64,000 nucleotides of DNA from Pegoplata infirma (Eukaryota; Arthropoda; Insecta; Diptera; Anthomyiidae). The DNA is taken from contig OY992540.1 in NCBI GenBank assembly GCA_963921195.1, forward strand, positions 22,332,262-22,396,261, written 5' to 3'. A model generated the notes under the pieces. It searched no databases, was not told the DNA's origin, and saw only the letters and a list, made by a program, of their open reading frames with translations. This document shows positions 22,440 through 34,250 of this stretch, one piece after another (within the stretch, counting starts at the first letter, position 1; every line of letters starts with the position of its first letter). The position numbers and the translations under genes are program-made.

Positions 22440-25391
22440 TGGACGTGTTTTAATTTATCTCCGTGCTATTAATTGAATTTTTAAAATTGTTCGTAATAGG
22501 CATTTTTGTGATATTTTCATTACCACATCAAGGAAAATGAAAATATGAACACAAATGATACCGATTTAATTCGAGGCTCTGCCTCACCGACTGGTGCTGG
22601 TCCTAGCACTGGTCTTAGGGCTGCGACCTTGAAGTCCGGCCTTGATTCTGGTAGGGGTGCTCAGCCTAATATTGGTGGTAAAAAGAAAAAGAAGCTTAAG
22701 CCATCAAAAGTCAGGCACAACCAGAGAAGGCTTTGTTTGAAAATAATTAACAGACTAAGCCAACTCGATGGAACGAAGCTCTCCGAAGGTGAAAGGAGTC
22801 ATTGATGAACAGGACAAACTTTCGGCAATGCGGGCATCTGACAAACAGAGCGCTGTTTTGGCCTCGTCATCGAAGTCTGGTAAAAGGTTGCGCTCGCCCG
22901 ACGAGAAACCTTTACCTACACTCAAAAAAATAAAACTGTAAAGTTAACAAACTTTTTTTTGTTAACTCGAGTTTACTGGCTTTTTAGCAAATTTTTAGTT
23001 AAAATCAGCGTTTTAACTACTTTTTTTAGTTAAGTTCGATTTACGAAAATACTAGTTTTGTACAAATTTGGAATTAATTTTTTTTGTTGACTTTAAAACT
23101 GAGTTTACGAATTTTTACTAATTAATTTGCTGATTTTTTGTAACATTTTTGTCAAGTCGAAAATTTTAAACATTTCTTGTGTAGCCTCCTATGCAAATCT
23201 CATTAGTCCTACTTAAGCTGAACTTAACGCTGTGAAAAATATTTTTTTTTTTTATTTAAAAAAAAAAGGTTAGCTGAATTCACCTAATAAAAAATGTTAC
23301 GAAATTTTCAGCTGAATTTTTAGTTAAAATTACTGTTTTTTTGCTACATTCATTCTACGAAAAGCTAACTAAATATTTTTTGTTAAATTAACTAGAAATT
23401 TTCTAGGTTCAAAATCAGGTGTTTTTTTAGTTAAATTTAACTAAATTTTTTGCCAACTTTACAGTTTTTTTTTTTTGAGTGTAAGAGATCTAAGGTGACC
23501 GGCAACGTCTGGACTCAGTCTTTTAGTGAAGTGGTGAAAGGTAACTTCGTTAGGGCTGTGATAAACAGGCAAAATGGGGATTGTAGTATTCCAAGGGACA
23601 AGTGGTGTTTAGTTGAAACTAAATTAAATGAAATCTACTTTAGGCTCCTTGAGAGTATGCCTGATTTTCTCCCTACTACTGTCAACGCAGGATGGTATCA
23701 GGGGCGAGTAAAACTCGTTGCTTTTGGGAACGAAAGATCCGCAGCCGTGTTTAAGGTTGTTATTAGCCAAGTGGGAAAGTTATGGCCTGGAGCCAGACTG
23801 GACGTTGTGGAAAAACATGATATCCCCTCGCAACCCAGAGTTCATGCATGGATTCCAATGGCTACAAGTGACACTGCGGTGATTTTAAAGATGATGAAAG
23901 TCTGCAATCCGTACCTTCCAACTCAGAATTGGCAAATTGCCAGATTGGGTGAGATGGAAGGCGCTCGTCGTCAAGCAGTGCTCTTGGTTAATGAGGAATC
24001 GCTTTCGATTTTAGCCAGGACTGACGGCATTATTAGATTTGGCTTTTTCATATAAGAGTCAATGTCTACAAAGGCGACCAGAAGCCTATTTTGGACGCAG
24101 CCAAGCCAGTGGCAGAGTCGGCTGGGGAGGAGAATCTGGAAAAGGTTAAAATTCAGCTGACCGATTCTAGGCTGATGGGAGATGCATCTGGCATTTTCGA
24201 AACCGAATCTGGTAACGAATGCGACCTCTGTGATGGCACGGAGGATAAAGCTGATGCCACGATGGGTGACATTTAGGACGAGGCCCATGCTGTGAGGAAT
24301 TCGGAGAGTTCTGTTGCCTCCGATTCAGAACAGATGGGACACACATCTAGCTTATTCGAAACAGAATCTGGAGACGAATGCGACCTCTATGATAACACGG
24401 AGGATGAAGCCAATAACACGGTGGTGGAAAGGATGGTGGAAAGGATGGTGGAAAAAAGCAAGATGTTTCGGTTCCTACAAATAAACCTCCATCACTGTAA
24501 AGCAGCCTCAGTTGCACTCTTGCTGCGCCTGACGACAGGAGAAGCTGACTTGGTTTTTATGCGAGAGCCCTGGGTGCGGGGTGGCAGGGTTTGCGGATTG
24601 AAGACCCCTGGGTTTAAGTTGATGGTTGCCAAAGGTGAGGGCTCACCAAGAGCCTGCATCTTGGCGAAAAATGGCTTAAATATATTCTTTTTATCAACTT
24701 TTAGTGATATGGATGTAACAGCGGCTAGCTTAGAGCTTCATGGGAAGTCTATTTGGCTCGCCTCTGCGTATTTTCCTAATCCGGGGCCAATACCCTCGGA
24801 GAAGGTCGGCGGTCTGATTCGGTAGTCTGAATCTAGGGGACACCAGTTACTAGTGTGCTGTGATGCACATCATTCGATATGGGGAAGTACAGACACAAAT
24901 GATAGAGGCGAATCGCTTTTGGAGTTTTTGTTAAGCACTAGCCTGTATATTTGTAACAAGGGTAGTGAACCAACTTTCGTTACAAGTACGCGGCAAGAGG
25001 TTCTTGACGTAACACTTGTATCAGATACATTGCCTGATAGAATTGATAGCTGGAGAGTTTTGGAAGACCATTCTTTTTCAGATCATCGCTACATTGAGTT
25101 TTTACTCAGGGAGCGTGCCCCGGTTGAGACAGTCTCTAGAAATCTGAGGAGAACAAACTGGGTTAAATATAGGGAAACTTTTTCTTTGCTTTTGGGTGAA
25201 CTACCCTTATCTGAACCGCATAGTTTGGCGAAAATTGACTGTCTGGTTGACCATATAACAAATGTTTGTAATAGGTGCCTGGATGCGTCTTGCCCTTCTG
25301 CAAAGCCTAGAGGGAAAGAAAAGCCACCTTGGTGGTCAAATGAGTTGCAGACGCGCAGAGATTCCTGCAGAAAGCTCTTTAATTCAGTGTA
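22440..25391 (+). pseudogene. LOA/R1-group retrotransposon: 5' end, ORF1 and endonuclease
   Basis: ORF1 starts at 22545 (MNTNDTDLIRGSAS), has a KKKKKLK basic patch and shifts frame near 22790. It is split by a TE at 22919-23481, then continues from KVTGNVWTQSFSEVVKG (about 23490) through RVHAWIPMATSD and NEESLSILARTDG. This part resembles DUF4780, a domain I recall from insect retrotransposon ORF1. An acidic segment is duplicated (FETESGNECDL near 24200 and FETESGDECDL near 24360). The endonuclease follows from about 24463: FRFLQINLHHCKA, then MREPW (usually QEPW), a stop at 24823, CDAHHSIWGSTD (two residues shorter than the usual CDANAHH...) and FSDHRYIEF. It ends in PPWWSNELQTRRDSCRK; RT and RNase H are missing after 25391. 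The upstream 100 bp is probably the 5' untranslated region. Dead copy. Confidence 0.75.
22919..23481. mobile_element. TA-flanked CACTCAAAA element inside ORF1
   Basis: 563 bp, beginning CACTCAAAAAAATAAAACTG and ending with the complement (CAGTTTTTTTTTTTTGAGTG). TA is present at 22917-22918 and 23482-23483. Removing the element and one TA rejoins the ORF1 frame (KPLP to KRSKV). The interior is AT-rich 'tagttaaa' DNA with no protein. TA duplication suggests Tc1/mariner-type mobilisation, but CAC ends would also suit a CACTA-type element. Confidence 0.85.
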
Positions 25392-26257
25392 ATATTATTG
25401 GATGTTACAACCTAATTTTTTATTGCTTCAATTAAATTTCTGTTGTATCAGCTGAATTTAGTTGAGACTATAAAAATTTATCAACCGATTTTTAGTTCTA
25501 AAAATCGGTTTTTCACTACATTTCAGTTGGAAATTTGCAAATTTGTTTTCTGCGTGTATACAGATGTTCCTTGCTAACAGCAACACCCTAAATCCCTAAC
25601 TTAATCAATATGATACAATTATTAAAATTTAAATTCTTTCCGTTAAACTTCCGGCTTTAAAAAATAAGATGACAATATCAACCAATTTCATAAAAATTTT
25701 CACACCATTTTTTATGGCAAAAACACTTTACTTTTTTCGCATTTCCCATAATAACATCTTAAAATACTAAGAAACGGAAAAAAAACTCTTAACAAGATTT
25801 CCTGTGTAATTTCATTTTTGTCAAGCCACAATACACCAGCAAACCAAATTTGAGAAAAAAAAAGAATTTCATCAAAGAACATTTGTATATTTTTGTGTTA
25901 AACCAGAAATTGACATTTTTTTGGTTTTATTTAAAATAAGAATTTGCAAAAAAAAAATATAACAGAAAATGTGGATAAAAAAATAAAATTGTTAAAATTG
26001 TATGAAAAAGTTAAGCTACAACAAAAGGACAACTAATACCAAACGGAAGGAAAAGAAACAAAACAACAAAAATATTGTGTAAAACTAAAGATCAAAAGCG
26101 GAAAAAATGCGTTGTACTTTTCTAAATTAAATTAGTTTAAAGAAAAAAAAAATTTTTGAAATGATACAACTGTAACACTGTACGACAAAATGAAAAAAAA
26201 ATTATGAAAAAAAAAATAGTAAAAAACCTAATGTAGTAAAACTCCATTTACAGTTTT
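25392..26257. other. AT-rich DNA; possible element end at 25556
   Basis: The sequence to about 25556 has TTTAGTT-type motifs like the 22919 element and ends TTTGTTTTCTGCGTG, whose complement starts CACGCAGAAAA, so it may be the truncated end of another CAC-type element. The remainder is A-rich with no gene seen. Confidence 0.4.
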
Positions 26258-27232
26258 TATACCCTCCACTCTAGTGATAGAGGGTATATATAAGTTTGTC
26301 ATTCCGTTTGTAACACCTCGAAATATTGGACTAGGACCCCATAAAGTATATATATTTATGATCCTCGATCGATTTTAAGTCGATCTAGCGATGTCCGTAC
26401 GTCCGTCCGTCCGTAGAAAACACGCCTACTTTTGAAAGACTTTACAGAGGCTACTGAAGTTTGACATATATGTTGGTCATTTACCTGGCCAGGTTGGTGT
26501 TGCAATCCAGCCAAATCGGACCAGTGGTTCAAAAGTTATGAGCAAAAGAGTAAATTTCGGCAAGGTTGTTTCGTGAATTTACGAAGTAAAAAATACGATT
26601 ACTCTCGAAGGACAATAATGAGACTGCTGAAGCTTGACATGTATCTTTGGTGTTCCACAGGTCTGTTTGGTATTTAATTTCAGCTCAATCGGTTCAGTGG
26701 TTCAAAAGTTATAAGCAAAACCCTGAATTTCAGATTAGTTTCATCTAAAATGCCACGTGTTTAACAAGTTTTAAAAGCATTGGTGGTAACTAAACAATGC
26801 TTTTCCAACTTGTTTAATTTTAAAGCAATGCTTTTTAAAATTGTTTAGTTTTAAAAGCATTGGTAACTTAAAAATTACTTTCGAAAAAAAATTTTACACT
26901 CAAAAAAAATTTTACACTCAAAAAAATTTTACACTAAAAAAAATTAATTTTTTTTTTTACAAAAATGACAATATTTTGTGGACATACATACGTGCATTCA
27001 CTCAGAAATATTTTTACAGTAAAAAAAAACATTACACTCGAGAAAAATTTTACACTCAAAAAATTTTGTATTTTTTTTTTTTTTTTTAAATGACAAAAAA
27101 AAGAGTTTTTTACTCAAAATAAAATATTTCTAATCAAAATTGTTAATTTTTTCACGTTAAAAAATGTACTATCCATTAAAAAAGTACATTGTGGAGGGTA
27201 TTCATAGATTCGGCAAAGTCGAATTTAACTTT
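26258..27232 (+). repeat. DINE-1-like repeat, uninterrupted copy
   Basis: Begins ATACCCTCCACTCTAGTGAT, passes ATAAAGTATATATATTTATG and GTCCGTACGTCCGTCCGTCC, and ends GTGGAGGGTATTCATAGATT with 'cggcaaagtcgaattt'. It is the reverse complement of 19440-20657 and serves as its empty-site reference. The 'ttttacactcaaaaaa' direct repeats occupy 26890-27060. The 82-codon frame across them is not a gene. Confidence 0.8.
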
Positions 27233-27234
27233 TC

Positions 27235-27630
27235 CTAATGTTCATTTCCTGGTCCTGTTTCCTTTTAAAAGGACTTCAAAGTTTTAGTAAAATATTTTTT
27301 AAATATTTGTACTTGTCTTAGAATGACAAAGGTGATGCCAAATGAAAGAGGACGATCTCCGATAATTTTCCAATTTTATTATTTTGACATATCAGGAAAA
27401 AGGAGGTAAGTAATGTCCTTTCAAAACTTTACCATTCAAAATCATTTTAAATTTTTAACAAAATAATAAAATAATTGAAAAATTAGAGAAGATTCTCCTC
27501 TTTCATTTGCCATCAATAGTGACATTATAAGTATAAAAATATTTAAAAAATATTTTGCAAAATGTTATTCTTTAAAACTTTGAAGTCCTTTTAAAAGAAA
27601 ATAGGACCACGAAATGGAAAAATTTAAATG
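27235..27630. repeat. 0.4-kb palindrome
   Basis: The left half (with TCCTTTTAAAAGGACTTCAA near 27260 and GAAAGAGGA near 27343) pairs with the right half (CTCCTCTTTCATTTG near 27497; TTGAAGTCCTTTTAAAAG near 27580). The centre is near 27435. Both flanks read 'atttcctggtcct' or the complement 'aggaccacgaaat'. Noncoding foldback DNA. Confidence 0.7.
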
Positions 27631-28887
27631 TAGTTTTACTTCATTTGATATCTATTCAGAATTATATCATCATATAAACACCATTTTCGTAAAAAAGTAC
27701 TTTTTATAAAAAGGTACCTTTTATAAAAAAGTATATTTTATAAAAAGAATTTTTTTTTAAAAAAAGGGGTTTTTTAAAGTATTTTTTCCAAAAAAAAAAA
27801 TATTTTTTATAAACAAGTACATTTTAAAGAAAAGTACTTTTATAAAAAGTATTTTTTTTAAAAAAAAATATTTTTTATAACAAATTATTTTTGATAAAAT
27901 AATCATCATTTTGGGAAAAAAACACTTTTTATAAAAGTACTTTTTTAAAAAAGTACTTTTTTATAAAAGTACTTTTTTATAAAAGTACTTTTTTAAAAAA
28001 GTACTTTTTTATAAAAGTACTTTTTTATAAAAGGGCAAATCCAGCTCAAACCACACAGCATTCGGATTTGTCACCTTCGATTTAAATAAAATTTGCCAAA
28101 TATATTGCAAATGGATAGTGTTCCTAAAATCACTACCTTTCTGGCTCCAAAACCTTTCGGTTTTCGAAATATGGCGTCTTGAAAATTGGCAAAAACGTCA
28201 AATTTTCAATAAGGTGCGCATACAAAGTCACCCATAACTTTAAAACTATAAAACCCACAATTACCAAATAGGTACCATTTGAAAGCTGAAAGGATTACCT
28301 TATAAGCGGCATGCACAATTTTTTCTTGTAACGAAAGGTCAAAGGTCATATTTCAAGGTCTAATGTTCAAAGACCTATATCTTAAAATCCGATATTTTTA
28401 AAATTCTCAAAAAAATATATGATAACAACCAAGTCTTTCCCTACATTTGTATCAAAATTTCAGGGTGGACACTTATATGGTTCCAAAGTTACAGAGGAAA
28501 ACGTGCTTGAAGTCAAGATTTTCTCTACGAGTTCATATGCAAAAGCTTACACACACAAAGCAGCATAGCATGCTGTTAGTAGTAAACAAACAAAGGGACG
28601 GACCTAAAAACTGAACCCATTATTTATTAATATTTCGACCTCCTGAATTTGATTTCACAATCAAAACTGAATTTTATCGTAGGGTTTTCTTGTTTTCTTA
28701 CAAGGAAAATCTTCAAAGTGAACATACGTAATTTCTTTGAAATTTATGCCCATGAAAGACAACAAATATCTAACATCGACCTGTCTGAGCTTATTGGTCT
28801 TAATTTAGTTTTAAAGGGTTAAACGGGAGTCAAAAATGACCGATTTTTAGTAATTTTAACTTTTAGGTACATTGATGCCACTTATAT

Positions 28888-29312
28888 CAGATCCGTTTCA
28901 TTTGAAAAAAAAATGTTGGCGTCTGTTTGAGACATTTTATTTGTTGCATAATTGTTTTTGTTAAAAATGTATAGTTTTTGGTAAACTATATAGTTTTTGT
29001 AAAACAAATTCATTGTTGGTACTATTTTCTATTTAAATTAAGCAATCACATGAATTTTTTATTGGCAGTTTTTCTTACAGGTCGGGTTTCATCCGAATTT
29101 AAAAAAAATAATATCTTTATTCCACTAATAATAAATATTAAGGCAAAAATTCAAAGAAGTTCGAAACATTAGTGTTTTCATTTCTAAACCATATTATATT
29201 CTTGATTATATTCTTGTTTATGAGCTTTATTCCGCTTTGGACATACGGTTCCCCCACCCCATTCCTATTTCCCTACTATGGAAGAATATAAGTTTCGAAT
29301 GAAACCGATCTG
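28888..29312. mobile_element. Inverted-repeat element with 6-bp duplication
   Basis: 425 bp, from CAGATCCGTTTCATTTGA to a complementary end TCGAATGAAACCGATCTG, flanked by TTATAT at 28882-28887 and 29313-29318. The opposite arm of the palindrome (near 30265-30285) lacks it and reads straight through, so it is a later insertion. Noncoding. Confidence 0.85.
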
Positions 29313-31087
29313 TTATATGAGGCATTCCACACCAAATGTCCAGCGAAAAAAACACGTGTACCATAAACTTCTGAATAGCTTGTATGGATAGCCCTATATG
29401 GAACTTAGAAAATTGCGTTTTCGGTTTTTCAATTTTTCAAAAACTGGGCTTAGGAGGCGTGGTCAAATATTGGAAAAATAGTCAAATTTGTGGCGAGTTG
29501 CCTTGATTAAATATTTATCACATTAAAACGGAATGCACCACAATCTTAAAAATTTACATTCTTATATAGTCGTATGGGCTATCGAATAAATTTTTTTTCC
29601 TTGAAAAATTTTCAGAACCCGTTCTGAAATTTTCCATTTTTTAAAAAAATCAATTTATCAAAAATCCGGCCACTTTTTTTCGTGTTTTTAAAATTTTTTT
29701 TTAAAGTTTAGATGTTTGTCCATCCACACAAAAAAAAACAGAAATGTATTTTTCGTTTTTTTTCGAGAAAATCGCATTTGAATTTTAAATTTCATAACAA
29801 TTCAAATGCGATTTTCTCGAAAAAAAACGAAAAATACATTTCTGATTTTTTTTGTGTGGATGGACAAGCATCTAAACTTTAAAAAAATTAAAAAAAAAAA
29901 AACAAAAAAAAGTGGCCGGATTTTTAATAAATTGACTTTTTAAAAAAATGAAAAATTTCAGAACGGGTTCTGAAAATTTTTCAAGGGAAAAAATTTATTT
30001 GATAGCCCATAAGAAACTATATAAGAATGTAAATTTTAAAGATTGTGGTGCATTCCGTTTTAATGTGATAAATATTTAATCAAGGCAACTCGCCACAAAT
30101 TTGACAATTTTTCCAATATTTGACCATGCCTTCTAAGCCCAGTTTTTGAAAAATTGAAAAACCGAAAACGCAATTTTCTTAGTTCCATATAGGGCTATCC
30201 AAACAACCTATTCAGAAATTTACTGGACATATGTTTTTCTGTAGCGGGACATTTGGTGTGGAATGCCTCATATGTGGCATCAATATAAAGTACCTAAACT
30301 TAAAAATAACTGAAAATGGGTAATTTTTAACCGCGTTTAACATGAATTTAGGCCGACAAGCTCAGACTGGTTGATTTCAGATTTATTTTTTCTAGCTTGT
30401 GTATAAATTTAAAAGAAATCAGGTATGTTCACTTTCAAGGACTTTCCTTGTAAAAGAACAAGAAAACCCCTACAATATAACTCAAAATACATAAAAAGTA
30501 TTAAGCCTTGTTCTAGGCCCGCACCTTTGTTTACGACTATGTATATTGTTTTGTTTGTGCAATATTTTTTATATGAACTCGTAGAAAAAACCTTTCCTTC
30601 GAGCACGTTTTCTTCTGTAACTTTGGAACCATATGAGTGTCCACCCTGAAATTTTGATACAAATGTAGAGAAAGACTTGATTGTTATCATATATTTTTTT
30701 GAGAATTTTAAAAATATCGGATTTTGAGATATAGGTCTTTGAACATTAGACCTTGAAATATGACCTTTGACCTTTCTTTACAAGAAAAAATTGTGCATGC
30801 CACTTATAAGGTAATCCTTTCAGCTTTCAAATGGTACCTATTTGGTAATTGTGGGTTTTATAGTTTTAAAGTTATGGGTGACTTTGTATGTGCACCTTTT
30901 TGAAAATTTGACGTTTTTGCCAATTTTCAAGACGGCATATTTCGAAAACTAAAAATTTTTGGAGCCTGTAAGGTAATCATTTTATGAAAACAAACGCATG
31001 TGAAATATTTTTTGCGAATTTCATTAAAATCGGAGGTGACAAATCCGAAAATCACAGTTTTCTGTGCGGTTTGACATGGAATCACCC

Positions 31088-31259
31088 AAAAGTACTTTTT
31101 TATAAAAGTACTTTTTTATAAAAGTACTTTTTTATAAAAGTACTTTTTTATAAAAGTACTTTTTTATAAAAGTACTTTTTTACAAAAGTACTTTTTTATA
31201 AAAGTACTTTTTTACAAAAGTACTTTTTTATAAAAGTACTTTTTTATAAAAGTACTTTT
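31088..31259. repeat. 16-bp tandem repeat, about 11 units
   Basis: Near-perfect units of AAAAGTACTTTTTTAT. Each is itself almost palindromic around AGTACT. A shorter, less regular array is in the other arm (27930-28035) and diverged ones at 33610-34250. Confidence 0.9.
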
Positions 31260-31671
31260 CTTTAAAAGGTACTTGTTTATAAAAAATATTTTTTTTGGAA
31301 AAAACACTTTAAAAAAAACACTTTTTTTAATAAAAAAAACGTTTTTTTATAAAATATACTTTTTTATAAAAGGTTTTTATAAAAAGTACTTTTTAGGAAA
31401 ATGATGTACATATATATGATGATATACATCTGAGTGTAGATATCAAGTATCTTTTTTAAAAAAGTGCTTTTTATCAGCGTTTAAATTACTACGAAGAAAG
31501 TAGCTAAAACAACCAAAATTGACGATATGTATAGTTTTAAAAACAAACAATATGTAAATCATTCAATTGCTATAACTACTAATACTTGCACATTTCTGTT
31601 TTTGTAGCGAGAGCTTACGATTGTTTTTAAAAATGAATAAGTAGCAAAAAAAACAAAAACATTAGAATTGT

Positions 31672-31767
31672 GTAGCCTACAAGTAGCCTACAAATTATTT
31701 TTGGTAGCCTACCTGTAGCCTACAAATTATTTTTGGTAGCCTACCTGTAGCCTACAAATTATTTTTG
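31672..31767 (+). repeat. 32-bp tandem repeat, three units
   Basis: The unit contains GTAGCCTACCTGTAGCCTAC followed by AAATTATTTTTG. Two partial units with GTAGCCTACAAA follow to 31800. GTAGCCTAC motifs return in inverted form at 33356-33428. Confidence 0.85.
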
Positions 31768-32112
31768 GTAGCCTACAAATATTGTTTTTGTAGCCTACAA
31801 AGAGAAAATTTAATAAAACTATAACACACACACACACTGGCACTGGCTGGACTTAATATTAAGTTATATTAGTTTTAAGATTTGAATACTTATTGTTAGT
31901 TCACATAATTTTAGTGAAGATTCAATAAAATAAATGAATGAGAAAAAAAAAAAAAAAAAAAACACACACACACTTATCTTGTTTAACATAACTGTTTTAT
32001 TTTAATGTGTATAAAGAATAGGGTTGGATTGTTTTAATATAAAATTATAATTCAACTTCTCAAAAAAAAAACTTTGGCAAACATTGTTGTGGTGTTCCCT
32101 TGTCATTAAAAG

Positions 32113-32532
32113 TAGAGTTGGGCACATGAGCAGATTAGAACGTGATTCACGCGTGACCACGCTTGAGTGTGACTAAATTCAATTTTACTCACGCGCGTGT
32201 GAGTGGAGTGTGCGTGAGTAAGATTTTTGCGTGAGTGTGCTTGAGTCGATTTTTTAAGTTACGCTGAACTTTAAATTTTGTTGAAAATTTTAAAAGATTT
32301 TTCAAATTTTAGTTTTTAAATTTTTTTTGTATGAATAAGAGTTTCGTGAGTGTGAGTCAACGAGAGTGTGAGTGAAGCTTGAGTGAGTGCACGTGAGTGT
32401 GAGTTGTAATAAATTTACTCACGTGATTGTGAGTGTGAGTAGAAAAAATTTGCTCGTGAGTGAGTGTGCGTGATTCAAAAATTCCTGCCCTGGGCGTGAG
32501 TGAGTCAAAAATCACTCACGCGCCCATCTCTA
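32113..32532. mobile_element. hAT-like MITE rich in GTGAGTG motifs, copy 1
   Basis: 420 bp, beginning TAGAGTTGGGCACATGAG and ending GCGCGCCCATCTCTA-like sequence. Flanking 8-mers ATTAAAAG and ATTAAAAC agree at seven positions. The interior is a dense set of GTGAGTG/CACTCAC and CACGTGA motifs in both orientations. TAG ends and an 8-bp duplication point to hAT mobilisation. Confidence 0.8.
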
Positions 32533-32587
32533 ATTAAAACCATGTTTTGTGTATTTTTCAACACGTGAATTTTCGAAATACCCAATG

Positions 32588-32994
32588 TAGAGATGGGTGC
32601 GTGAGTGGATTTTGACTCACACTCACTCAAGCTCACGCAAAAATAATCGAATCACTCACGCAATTTTTTTTTACTCACGCTCACTCACTATTCACGTGAG
32701 TAATAAAAATCTTACTCACGCCAGATTCAATCACGCTCACGCGTAAGTCACGCAAAATCTACTCACGCAATAAAATTTTCTTACCAAAAAAAAAACTACA
32801 AAAAATAAAAAAATTGGGCTAATCTAAAAATCTTATCACGCAAACTCACGCAAAAAATAAATGACTCACTCACTCAGATTTTTTTTTTCAGCTCACACTC
32901 ACTCACAATCAAGTGATTTAAATGAAAATCACTCACGCGTGATTCACGTGAATCACGTGAATCACGCAAATCACGTGACCAGCGCCCATCTCTA
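32588..32994. mobile_element. hAT-like MITE rich in GTGAGTG motifs, copy 2
   Basis: 407 bp, from TAGAGATGGGTGCGTGAGTG to AGCGCCCATCTCTA, with a perfect 8-bp duplication ACCCAATG at 32580-32587 and 32995-33002. The interior consists of TCACTCACG-type motifs. It lies 55 bp from copy 1. Fragments occur at 39420-39579 and inside the 52573 and 53584 elements. Confidence 0.9.
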
Positions 32995-33239
32995 ACCCAA
33001 TGTTAATGTCACGGTTTTGCTCATAACTTCTGAGCGTCTAGACCGATAATATTAAAATCGCGTATATATTCGAAAATATCGAAAAATTCGACAAAATTCA
33101 AAATTTTTCTATATTTTTTTGACCAAATTTAAAAGAATTTTATTAAAAATTATTATTATTCTTTTTTCGATGTTGTATTCATTTTACACCATCTTAACGA
33201 AATTTTTAATATGATCACGTTTTTATATTGCAACATTTG

Positions 33240-33430
33240 TTTACAATGTGATACTGTAGTAATACTGTAGTAATACTACTGTAGTAATACTGTAGTAATA
33301 CTACTGTAGTAATACTACTGTAGTAATACTACTGTAGTAATACTGTAGTAATACTGTAGCCTACAAATATACTACTGTAGTATATTTGTAGCCTACAAAT
33401 ATACTACTGTAGTATATTTGTAGGCTACAA
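33240..33430. repeat. ACTGTAGTAAT tandem and cruciform-prone block
   Basis: Irregular 11-14-bp repeats of TACTGTAGTAA run from 33248 to 33360. They are followed by two copies of the self-complementary unit GTAGCCTACAAATATACTAC/TGTAGTATATTTGTAG. The block is almost entirely palindromic. Confidence 0.85.
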
Positions 33431-33609
33431 CAATAAAATTTGTTTTCCGCTACTGCTCTGTTTGAAGTTTTTATTTTTTTCATGTTGTTGTAGTTTAAGC
33501 AAACACAAAAAAGAAAAGTAAACAAAAGCTATAACTTATAATATTGAAATTGTTTGAAGTGATATGAAAAGCAAAAGCAAAAAAACGGGTAGCTAACGTA
33601 GCCTTTCAA

Positions 33610-34250
33610 ACGCTGCTTTTTATAACAAAGTACATTTCATAAAAAGTATTTTTTTTATAAAAAAAAAGTGTTTTTTATAAACAAAAAAGTTTTTTTTATA
33701 AAATTTTTTTTTTTTATAAAAAAATGTTTTTTTTAAAGAATTTAAAAAAAATATATTTTTTATAAACAAGTACCTTTTAAAGAACAGCACTTTTAAAAAA
33801 AAAGTACTTTTATAAAAAAGTACTTTTATAAGAAAGTACTTTTATGAAAAGTACTTTTATAAAAAAGGACTTTTATAAAAAGTATTTTTTGTAAAAAAAT
33901 ATTTTTTATAAAATAGTATATTTTATAGAAATGTACTTTGCATTAAAATGTTCTATTTTTATAAAAAGTACTAAATATTACATTTTTGTAATATGTATCT
34001 AATGGTACATTTTCGTTAGAAAGTACCAAAATAGTATTTGCTTATAATAAGTATATTTTACAAATTGTTGGTACTTCTTATAAAAAAGTACTATTGTGGT
34101 AAAAAAGTACTTTTTATAAAAAATTACCTGTTATAAAAAGTGCTTCTTATAAAAAAGTACATTTTATAAAAAAGTACATTTTATAAAAAAGTATTTTTTA
34201 CCAACAAAATTTTTTTTTTAAATACCTTTAAAGAAAAGTACTTTTAATTA
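33610..34250. repeat. Diverged AAAAGTACTTTTAT-type repeat region
   Basis: Many variants of TTATAAAAAAGTAC resembling the arms of the 27644-31446 palindrome. The flanking 'agcgtttaaa' and 'tttcaaacgct' near 31468 and 33603 suggest that 31460-33620 is itself a diverged inverted repeat with inserted MITEs. No gene. Confidence 0.6.

Larger units (their letters stand above)
27644..31446. repeat. 3.8-kb imperfect palindrome (foldback element)
   Basis: Two arms of roughly 1.7-2 kb meet at a hairpin centre near 29791, where TTCGAGAAAATCGCATTTGA and its complement are separated by about 14 bp. Complementary pairs continue outwards: GGCATTCCACACCAAATGTC at 29321 with its complement at 30248; TTCGGATTTGTCACCT at 28060 with its complement near 31045; TTGATATCTA at 27645 with TAGATATCAA at 31438. 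Arms end in AAAAGTACTTTTTTAT tandem repeats. The left arm carries an extra 425-bp element. No intact protein frame; the short ORFs at 30409-30690 sit on arm DNA that is mirrored at 28440-28700. Confidence 0.8.

Noticed and set aside
23450..23490. Start of the 201-codon ORF at 23450
   Set aside because: The first codons lie in the end of the inserted element; the real ORF1 start is at 22545.
31088..31259. CRISPR array (regular short repeats)
   Set aside because: No unique spacers, a nuclear insect genome, and units directly abutting.
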